Source: JBFWNZ01 sp050250795
GTDB taxonomy: Bacteria > Pseudomonadota > Alphaproteobacteria > UBA8366
Reading direction: 5' to 3'
Length of the DNA stretch: 5,428 bases
NCBI GenBank assembly: GCA_050250795.1
Contig: JBFWNZ010000274.1
Coordinates: 1-5,428, forward strand
Shown here in pieces: positions 1 to 5,428 of this stretch. Within the stretch, counting starts at the first letter, position 1. Every line of letters begins with the position of its first letter. The notes beneath the pieces are model-generated. The model made no database searches, was not told the origin of the DNA, and was given only the letters and a program-made list of their open reading frames with translations. A program made the translations under genes and the position numbers.

Positions 1-473
1 TCGCCGTGCAGATCGCGGACGAAATCCACAAGCCGGCGGACATGTTCTCGGCGCGCGGCACCTTCCCTTCGACACAGTTCGTAGAATTCGACATGAGCCC
101 GCAAGCGGAGCGCTTCTACCGCTCGGGCCCATCCTTCCTGCAACGCTACCTGCCCTTCTGGGCCGCCATCCTGGTCGACCGGCTGTGGGTCATGCTGATT
201 CCGCTGATCACGCTGCTGATCCCGCTGATTCGCATTCTTCCGCCCGTCTATCGGTGGCGCGTCCGGCGGCGCATCTACCGGATGTATCGCGATCTGCACC
301 TGCTGGAATACGCCGCCGAATCGGGGAAGAAGACGCCGGAGGAGATCGCCGCCGAGGTCGACCGGCTGGATCACGAGATCCGCGACCTCAATGTCCCGCT
401 CTCCTATTCCGAGGAGGTCTATGCGCTGCGGCTGCATCTCAACCTGGTCAAGCAGCGCGCGGCCGCTGCATAA
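1..473 (+). CDS. TAXI family TRAP transporter solute-binding subunit, C-terminal part (5' truncated)
   Basis: Only the last 156 codons are in the window (frame from base 3, stop TAA 471-473), so the true start lies upstream; the GTG at base 6 is an internal codon. The visible part begins in the end of the binding domain. It then has a motif typical of the membrane-tailed TAXI proteins (SGPSFLQRYLPFW, visible residues 41-53), one hydrophobic segment (about 56-79) and the basic stretch YRWRVRRRIYR (83-93). A charged, probably helical cytoplasmic tail follows (about 95-150), including TPEEIAAEVDRLDHEI, which could form a coiled coil. TAXI proteins capture small organic acids or amino acids in the periplasm for a TRAP permease; the ligand cannot be told from this fragment. 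No TRAP membrane subunit follows, so any partner is upstream or elsewhere. The GH17 gene starts 42 bases downstream on the same strand, and co-transcription is possible. Family call is from recognised sequence, not a search. Confidence 0.82.
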   Translation, partial: AVQIADEIHKPADMFSARGTFPSTQFVEFDMSPQAERFYRSGPSFLQRYLPFWAAILVDRLWVMLIPLITLLIPLIRILPPVYRWRVRRRIYRMYRDLHLLEYAAESGKKTPEEIAAEVDRLDHEIRDLNVPLSYSEEVYALRLHLNLVKQRAAAA

Positions 474-515
474 CGCCCCTCCCCGCCGGTTTCATTCCAT
501 GCGATAAGGGCGCCG

Positions 516-2186
516 ATGCTCCGCCCGATTCCCTTCCTTGCCGCCATCCTGATCGCCGCCGGCCTGTCGGTCGGCCTGTGGGCGTGGCTCGGCCGGTCGG
601 TCGACATCGTGGACGTTCCCAACGGCCATATCCAATGCCTGTCCTACACCCCGGCGACCGAGGGCGCGTCGCCGCTGGAGGCCAAGGACGGCATGTTCCC
701 CGTGCCGGCCGGGCGCATCCCCGCCGACATGGCCGCGCTGGCCCCCTATACCGACTGCGTCCGCACCTATTCGATGCTGGGCGCCCAGGGCGACGTCCTG
801 CCCGCGGCCGCAGCGGCCGGCATCAAGGTGCTGGTCGGCATCTGGATCGGCGCCGACGACAAGCGCAACGAGCTTGAGATCGCGCATGCGCTGGAGATCG
901 CCCACGCCCATCCGGAAGCGGTCCGCGCCATCGTGGTCGGCAACGAGGTGCTGCTGCGGCGCGAGATGACGGGCGAGCGGCTGGCGCGCATCATCCAGTC
1001 GGTGAAGGCGCGGACGCATCTGCCGGTCACCTATGCCGACATCTACGAATTCTGGCGCCGCAATCCGGTGGTCGCCGAGGCGGTCGACATCGTGACCATC
1101 CACGTCCTGCCCTATTGGGACGATCCGCATCCCGTCACCATCGACGCGGTGCAGGCGCATGTCCGCACCATCATCGACACCGCCCGCCAGACCTTTCCCG
1201 GCAAGACGCTGCAAATCGGCGAGATCGGCTGGCCCTCGGCCGGGCGGACGCGGTCGGGCGCGGCGCCGACCCTGATCAACGAGGCGCGTTTCGTGCGCGA
1301 ATTCGCCGCCCAGGCAACCGCCATCGGCGTGCCCTACAACCTGATCGAGGCCATCGACCAGCCCTGGAAGCGGGTTCCCGAGGGAACGGTCGGCGGATTC
1401 TGGGGCATTCTCGACGAGCATCGCGCGCTGAAATTCCCGCTGACGGGGCCGGTCAGCGAATGGCCGCGCTGGCCGCTGGCCGCGGGCTTCACCGCCGCCG
1501 TCGCCGCGCTCGTGCTGGGCTGGGCCGCGCTGCGCCGCCGCAGCATCGCGGCCGGGCGCTGGATCGCGCTCGGCATCGCAGGCCCCGCCATCGGCGCGAC
1601 GCTATGGGCGCTCGGCGCCCAGATGGACGCCGTCGCCATCGGCTGGAAGGGCGACCTGTGGAGCGCCTATCTGCTGGCGCTGACCGGGCTGTGCGGCGCC
1701 ATGCTTGCGCGCGTGATTGCCGACCCGCTCGACCGGCTGCGGCGCGTCGCCTCGCTGGACGACCTGCTTGCCGCATTCGCGGGACGCCGCGCCTGGGACG
1801 GCGCGGCACGGCTGGCGCTGCTGCATTGGGGCGCGATGCTGCCCGCGGCGGTGCTGGCGCTGGCCATCGCCATCGATGGCCGCCACCGGGATTTCATGAC
1901 TCTCGCCTTCTGGATACCGGGCGCGGCCTTCCTGCTGCTGTCCTCGCGGACCCGCGCGCTGCGCGATCCGTCCTACGGCGCCCGACCGGAGGAAGGCTGG
2001 ATCGCCGCCCTGCTGCTGCTGACCGCCCCCTTCGCGGTCGATGCGCCGATCAACCGCGAAGCCTGGGCCTGGGCCGCGACCTGCGTGCTGCTGTGCCTGC
2101 CCTGGCTGCCCGACGCCTTTGCCGAGGCCGGGCGGCTGCGCCGTGCCTTCCGCTCAGCGCGCCCGCACGAGACACAGCAGCGCTAG
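516..2186 (+). CDS. Membrane-bound glycoside hydrolase family 17 protein (beta-1,3-glucanase or glucan transglycosylase)
   Basis: 556 residues. ATG 516 is supported by AAGGG at 506-510, five bases upstream. Residues 5-25 form an N-terminal signal anchor. The GH17 barrel spans about 30-315: RTYS at 83-86, the acid/base glutamate E144 in VVGNEVLLR, and the nucleophile E236 in IGEIGWPS, so both catalytic residues are present. From about 320 to 531 there are roughly seven hydrophobic segments (near 320-338, 347-366, 380-402, 434-453, 460-476, 495-509 and 517-531), followed by a basic tail. The catalytic domain is therefore probably periplasmic, held between the anchor and the membrane domain. GH17 enzymes cleave or rearrange beta-1,3-glucans, and bacterial members linked to NdvB/NdvC-type cyclic glucan synthesis act as transglycosylases. 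A role in periplasmic or exported glucan remodelling is inference, since no GT2 glucan synthase is visible nearby. Its 3' end overlaps the opposite-strand membrane gene by 33 bases. Confidence 0.87.
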   Translation: MLRPIPFLAAILIAAGLSVGLWAWLGRSVDIVDVPNGHIQCLSYTPATEGASPLEAKDGMFPVPAGRIPADMAALAPYTDCVRTYSMLGAQGDVLPAAAAAGIKVLVGIWIGADDKRNELEIAHALEIAHAHPEAVRAIVVGNEVLLRREMTGERLARIIQSVKARTHLPVTYADIYEFWRRNPVVAEAVDIVTIHVLPYWDDPHPVTIDAVQAHVRTIIDTARQTFPGKTLQIGEIGWPSAGRTRSGAAPTLINEARFVREFAAQATAIGVPYNLIEAIDQPWKRVPEGTVGGFWGILDEHRALKFPLTGPVSEWPRWPLAAGFTAAVAALVLGWAALRRRSIAAGRWIALGIAGPAIGATLWALGAQMDAVAIGWKGDLWSAYLLALTGLCGAMLARVIADPLDRLRRVASLDDLLAAFAGRRAWDGAARLALLHWGAMLPAAVLALAIAIDGRHRDFMTLAFWIPGAAFLLLSSRTRALRDPSYGARPEEGWIAALLLLTAPFAVDAPINREAWAWAATCVLLCLPWLPDAFAEAGRLRRAFRSARPHETQQR

Positions 2187-2567
2187 CACGACCGCGGCGG
2201 TCGATAGTGTGGCGTTGTAGAGGATCATCCCGGCGCCGCCCAGAATCATCGCCGCGAAGGCGAGCCGCCGTGCGGCCGTCGCCCGCGATGCCAGGAGGGC
2301 GCCCAGTCCCGCCAGTGCCGCCAACAGCGCCAGCCAGCCGAATCCGCCGAATTCCGTGAACACGATCAAGCCGGTACGGAACGGGCACCACCAGGGGCCG
2401 CTGCGCTCGCAGGCCGCGCCCAAGCGCTCCGGCTCCACGAACGCATAGCGCACCGCATAGCCGCCCACGGCCGCGGCCCCCGCCGCCAGCACGCCGCCCA
2501 ACGCCCGCGCCTCGCCCCACAGCGCCGCAATCCCGCCGCGCCCCGCCGCATCCGTTCCTGCCGTCAT
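2154..2567 (-). CDS. Small hypothetical membrane protein, about four transmembrane segments
   Basis: I do not recognise the family. With the preferred ATG at 2565-2567 the protein has 137 residues. A longer form from ATG 2598-2600 (148 residues) is open but has no Shine-Dalgarno sequence, and that ATG falls in the -10 box of the likely promoter. GGAGG (2581-2585) and GGGG (2573-2576) precede the chosen start, at 13 and 5 bases. Numbered from the chosen start, hydrophobic segments lie near 24-44, 66-93, 98-117 and 121-134. Between the first two is a polar loop with two cysteines, CERSGPWWC (53-61), which could form a disulfide if it faces the periplasm. No catalytic motif is seen. The gene is tail to tail with the GH17 gene, sharing 33 bases, and divergent from msrA. 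The hydrophobic pattern and its own promoter argue for a real gene; function is unknown. Confidence 0.68.
   Translation of the reverse strand: MTAGTDAAGRGGIAALWGEARALGGVLAAGAAAVGGYAVRYAFVEPERLGAACERSGPWWCPFRTGLIVFTEFGGFGWLALLAALAGLGALLASRATAARRLAFAAMILGGAGMILYNATLSTAAVVLALLCLVRAR
2189..2203 (+). terminator. Possible hairpin just after the GH17 stop codon
   Basis: Two bases past the TAG of the GH17 gene lies CGACCG-CGG-CGGTCG, a perfect 6-bp GC-rich stem with a 3-base loop. It is well placed to end or stabilise the GH17 transcript. No T-run follows (the next bases are ATAGTGTGG), so it is not a classical intrinsic terminator. It also lies inside the opposite-strand coding region, and short GC palindromes are common in such a genome. 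Weak call. Confidence 0.2.
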
Positions 2568-2599
2568 GAACGCCCCGTTGCCTCCGAGTGCCCCGCGCA

Positions 2600-2628
2600 T
2601 TGATAGACCGGCAAGCGGCTGCGCTCAA
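2600..2628 (-). promoter_or_regulatory. Probable sigma70-type promoter of the small membrane protein gene
   Basis: On the minus strand, TTGAGC (2628-2623) and TATCAA (2605-2600) are separated by exactly 17 bases; each matches four of six consensus positions. Transcription would start near 2593. That excludes the upstream in-frame ATG at 2600, whose first base is the last base of the -10 box, and gives a leader of about 26 bases with GGAGG at 2585-2581. This decides the start codon in favour of 2567. Visual call only. Confidence 0.42.
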
Positions 2629-2646
2629 CGCCCACCCTTTTCTTGT

Positions 2647-2656
2647 CGCCGCGGCG
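2647..2656. repeat. 10-bp perfect palindrome upstream of msrA
   Basis: CGCCGCGGCG reads the same on both strands. It sits about 45 bases before the msrA start, between a TTGTCG (2643-2648) and the AT-richer GATATTAG (2661-2668). These could be degenerate promoter elements of msrA, but the TTGTCG/TATTAG spacing is only 14 bases. I see no convincing msrA promoter. The palindrome could be an operator or simply a product of high GC. Confidence 0.2.
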
Positions 2657-2690
2657 GGCCGATATTAGCGATGCGATCAACCGATGCTGC

Positions 2691-2695
2691 GGAGG
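2691..2695 (+). promoter_or_regulatory. Ribosome binding site that fixes the msrA start
   Basis: GGAGG lies six bases before ATG 2702, the ideal distance. The alternative in-frame ATG at 2684 has no such motif before it, and the site would lie within its coding region. The N-terminus from 2702 also lines up with that of long-form MsrA proteins such as the E. coli enzyme. Confidence 0.75.
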
Positions 2696-2701
2696 CCGCC
2701 C

Positions 2702-3370
2702 ATGTTCTTCGTCTCGCCGAGAAAGCTGCGCATGCCGACGCCGGAGGAGGCGCTTCCCGGCCGCGCCACGCCGATGAAGGTGCCGGCCCGGCATGTCGTG
2801 ACCGGCGCGCCGTTGCAGCCGCCCTTCCCGGCCGGCATCGAGACGGCGATGTTCGGCCTCGGCTGCTTCTGGGGCGCGGAACGGATGTTCTGGCAACTGC
2901 CGGGCGTCCACACGACCGCCGTGGGCTATGCCGCGGGCCACACGCCGAACCCGACCTATGAGGAGGTCTGCTCCGGCCGCACCGGGCACAACGAAGTCGT
3001 GCTGGTCGCCTTCGATCCCAAGCGCGTGTCCTATGCGGACCTGCTGCGCGTCTTCTGGGAAGGCCATGACCCGACCCAGGGCATGCGCCAGGGCAACGAT
3101 GTCGGCACCCAGTACCGGTCGGGCATCTATGTCTATTCCGACGCCCAGCGTGCAGCGGCCGAAGCATCGCGCGAGGCCTATGACGCGGCGCTGCGCAAGC
3201 GCGGCTTCGACGGCGTGACGACCGAAATCCTCGACGCACCCGCCTTCTACTATGCCGAGGACTATCACCAGCAGTATCTGGCGAAGAACCCCGGCGGCTA
3301 TTGCGGCCTGGGCGGAACCGGCGTCGCCTGCCCCGCCCCGGCCCCCATCACCGCCGGCGTCACGGCCTGA
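2702..3370 (+). CDS. msrA: Peptide methionine sulfoxide reductase MsrA
   Basis: 222 residues from ATG 2702, close to the E. coli long form (about 212). MsrA reduces the S-epimer of methionine sulfoxide, free or in proteins, with thioredoxin as reductant. The lead region EEALPGRATPMKV (15-27) matches the long-form N-terminal extension. The active site GCFWGAER is at 54-61 with catalytic C55. Other conserved blocks are GYAAGHTPNPTYEEVCSG (75-92), HDPTQGMRQGNDVGTQYRS (122-140) and FYYAEDYHQQYL (182-193). The C-terminal GYCGLGGTGVAC carries the two recycling cysteines C201 and C210, so the three-cysteine mechanism appears intact; their spacing is one residue longer than I recall for E. coli. No signal peptide is seen, so it is probably cytoplasmic. 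It is transcribed away from the small membrane protein gene, and its TGA directly touches the stop of the opposite-strand dioxygenase gene. No oxidative-stress operator is evident. Confidence 0.96.
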   Translation: MFFVSPRKLRMPTPEEALPGRATPMKVPARHVVTGAPLQPPFPAGIETAMFGLGCFWGAERMFWQLPGVHTTAVGYAAGHTPNPTYEEVCSGRTGHNEVVLVAFDPKRVSYADLLRVFWEGHDPTQGMRQGNDVGTQYRSGIYVYSDAQRAAAEASREAYDAALRKRGFDGVTTEILDAPAFYYAEDYHQQYLAKNPGGYCGLGGTGVACPAPAPITAGVTA

Positions 3371-4189
3371 TCAGTCGCGCAGCACCACGCGGTAGAGCAG
3401 CCGGCCTTCCTCGGGGTTGTAGTCGGCATGCGCCTTGTGCAGGGCGGCGCGGTTGTCGCACATGACGATGTCGCCGACCTGCCATTTGTGCCGGTAGGTG
3501 AATTCCGGCTTGATCGAGACATCCATCAGCTCGTCGAGGAAGCGCCAGCTGTCCTCCGGCTGCATACCCTCGATATAGGCGCATTTGGTCGGGTGGAAAT
3601 AGAGCGCGCGCTCGCCCGTCTCCGGATGCACGCGCACCAGCGGATGCACCGCGGGCTTCGCATAGCGCTTCTGGTCCTCGGCCGTGGCCACGATCTCGCG
3701 GTCCAGCTTGTTCACCGTCTGCATCGGATCGACGCGCTGGCGCCATTCCTCGGGCAATGCCTTATAGGCAGCGCGCATATCGGCGAAGCTGGTGTCGCCG
3801 CCCTGCGAGGGCAGCTTCAGCGCATAGAGCACGGTCGAGAAGGGCGGCCGCTCATGATTGATATGGTCGGTGTGCCAGGACGAACTGCCGCGCACGAACC
3901 GCTGGCCCTCCTCGGTCTTGGCGCTCTCGGTGCTGGACAGCACGCCGACCAACGGGTTGGTGCCCATGTTGTACTGCGAGTAATGCTGCTGCATCGGCTC
4001 GCCCAGCTGCTGCATCGCCCGCAGATAGCCGTCCGCGTCCAGATCCTGGCCGTGGAACACCACCACCAGATGCTCCGCCAGCGCGCGCCGGACCGCGGCG
4101 CAATCCTCCGGCGACAGCGGCTCGTTCAGGTCGACGCCGTCGGCCTCGACGCCGAACACATCGGTCAGGGGCGTGAATGCGATGGTCAT
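3371..4189 (-). CDS. TauD/TfdA family Fe(II)/2-oxoglutarate-dependent dioxygenase, substrate unknown
   Basis: 272 residues, normal for the family (about 270-300). ATG 4187-4189 is preceded by GGAGGAAGG (4203-4195). These enzymes couple oxidative decarboxylation of 2-oxoglutarate to hydroxylation of a substrate, often releasing sulfite, an aldehyde or a phenol. The iron triad is complete: H106 and D108 in SSWHTDHINH, and H251 in DNRAALHKAHADY. R267 in LLYRVVLRD should bind the 2-oxoglutarate carboxylate. Other family blocks are VVVFHGQDL (42-50) and GGDTSFADM (130-138). The segment after the HxD motif reads HINHERPP rather than the VTF of TauD, and the position matching TauD N95 is a serine, so taurine should not be assumed. 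No sulfonate transport or assimilation gene is adjacent. The protein is probably soluble and cytoplasmic. It is divergent from the methylmalonyl-CoA mutase gene across 199 bases, which may mean shared regulation. Automatic labels such as taurine dioxygenase would be over-specific. Confidence 0.92.
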   Translation of the reverse strand: MTIAFTPLTDVFGVEADGVDLNEPLSPEDCAAVRRALAEHLVVVFHGQDLDADGYLRAMQQLGEPMQQHYSQYNMGTNPLVGVLSSTESAKTEEGQRFVRGSSSWHTDHINHERPPFSTVLYALKLPSQGGDTSFADMRAAYKALPEEWRQRVDPMQTVNKLDREIVATAEDQKRYAKPAVHPLVRVHPETGERALYFHPTKCAYIEGMQPEDSWRFLDELMDVSIKPEFTYRHKWQVGDIVMCDNRAALHKAHADYNPEEGRLLYRVVLRD

Positions 4190-4212
4190 GTGGGCCTTCC
4201 TCCAGAGGGCAG

Positions 4213-4243
4213 CCGGACGCTGCCGCGATTAATTTGTCCGGAC
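4213..4243. repeat. CCGGAC/GTCCGG inverted repeat and GTCCGGAC palindrome in the divergent region
   Basis: CCGGAC (4213-4218) and GTCCGG (4236-4241) form 6-bp inverted arms around a 17-base AT-richer spacer. The second arm is part of the perfect 8-bp palindrome GTCCGGAC (4236-4243). A related GGTCCG lies at 4253-4258 within a base or so. The group overlaps the likely -10 and start region of the dioxygenase gene, so it could be a regulator site. No known operator is recognised, and chance is a real alternative at this GC content. Confidence 0.22.
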
Positions 4244-4269
4244 TTTATCAGGGTCCGTCGATTTGCGAA
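4242..4269 (-). promoter_or_regulatory. Weak candidate promoter for the dioxygenase gene
   Basis: On the minus strand, TTCGCA (4269-4264) and TAAAGT (4247-4242) are 16 bases apart, each with four of six consensus matches. Transcription would begin near 4235, giving a leader of about 45 bases that includes the strong GGAGGAAGG site. The region is the least GC-rich part of the gap. Other placements are possible. Confidence 0.27.
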
Positions 4270-4311
4270 AAGGGGGCGTGCGCGTCGCATCGCTGCATGG
4301 CGCCGCGCGCG

Positions 4312-4340
4312 TTGGACTCGCGCGGCCCGCGGTTTACAAT
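4312..4340 (+). promoter_or_regulatory. Probable sigma70-type promoter of the methylmalonyl-CoA mutase gene
   Basis: TTGGAC (4312-4317) and TACAAT (4335-4340) are separated by exactly 17 bases. The -10 box matches five of six consensus positions and the -35 box keeps the key TTG. Transcription would start near 4347, leaving a leader of about 42 bases with GGAGA at 4376-4380, eight bases before ATG 4389. It suggests the mutase gene heads its own transcription unit. Confidence 0.5.
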
Positions 4341-4388
4341 CGCCGGATATCGGACAAGGGGCGGCAGGCGCCGCCGGAGAAACGTGCC

Positions 4389-5428
<1,040 letters not shown>

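Noticed and set aside
474..515. Promoter or terminator between the TAXI and GH17 genes
   Set aside because: Beyond the AAGGG ribosome site, I see no -35/-10 pair and no hairpin with a T-run. Only a 5-bp CGCCC/GGGCG match across a long loop is present.
873..908. Tandem LEIAHA-LEIAHA duplication before the GH17 acid/base glutamate
   Set aside because: The two 18-base copies differ at several third positions. From memory, other GH17 proteins have a helix of similar length here, so it is probably coincidence, not a recent duplication.
492..1421. Long open frame on the minus strand opposite the GH17 gene
   Set aside because: It lies antisense to a clear GH17 catalytic domain. Its translation is rich in Arg, Gly, Asp and His with no recognisable domain, as expected for a shadow frame in GC-rich DNA.
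1115..2359. 414-codon plus-strand frame overlapping the GH17 membrane domain
   Set aside because: It is an Arg/Ala/Gly-rich shadow in another frame of the GH17 gene.
2684..2701. Upstream ATG for msrA
   Set aside because: There is no Shine-Dalgarno motif before it. GGAGG at 2691-2695 serves ATG 2702, and homologues match from there.

Overview
The window is GC-rich, codes densely on both strands and favours G/C in third codon positions. Its gene content fits an alphaproteobacterium, perhaps a Rhodospirillales-type organism. It combines a TAXI-type TRAP solute-binding subunit with a membrane tail, a membrane-bound GH17 enzyme and a B12-dependent methylmalonyl-CoA mutase. The taxonomic placement is inference from protein style and composition, not from a marker gene.

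Layout: (1) positions 1-473, the 3' end of a TAXI solute-binding protein gene (+). (2) 516-2186, a GH17 beta-glucanase/transglycosylase with an N-terminal anchor and a polytopic C-terminal membrane domain (+), 42 bases downstream and possibly in the same operon. (3) 2154-2567, a small membrane protein of about four helices (-), overlapping the GH17 gene tail to tail by 33 bases. (4) A divergent region with a plausible promoter for the small membrane gene, then msrA, peptide methionine sulfoxide reductase A (+, 2702-3370). (5) 3371-4189, a TauD/TfdA-type Fe(II)/2-oxoglutarate dioxygenase (-), whose stop codon abuts the msrA stop codon with no gap. (6) A 199-base divergent region with a good sigma70-like promoter for the last gene. 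(7) 4389 to the window end, the N-terminal 346 residues of the large (catalytic) subunit of methylmalonyl-CoA mutase (+, truncated by the window).

The genes do not form one obvious pathway. GH17 and the small membrane protein are both envelope proteins and may relate to periplasmic or exported glucan, but no glucan synthase is visible here. MsrA repairs oxidised methionine. The dioxygenase has an intact iron/2-oxoglutarate site but an unassigned substrate. The mutase belongs to propionyl-CoA/methylmalonyl-CoA metabolism and shares its upstream region with the dioxygenase. No RNA gene, insertion sequence, CRISPR array or phage feature was seen. Nothing here clearly amounts to a new system. The best leads are the GH17/small-membrane-protein pair and the unassigned dioxygenase divergent from the mutase.
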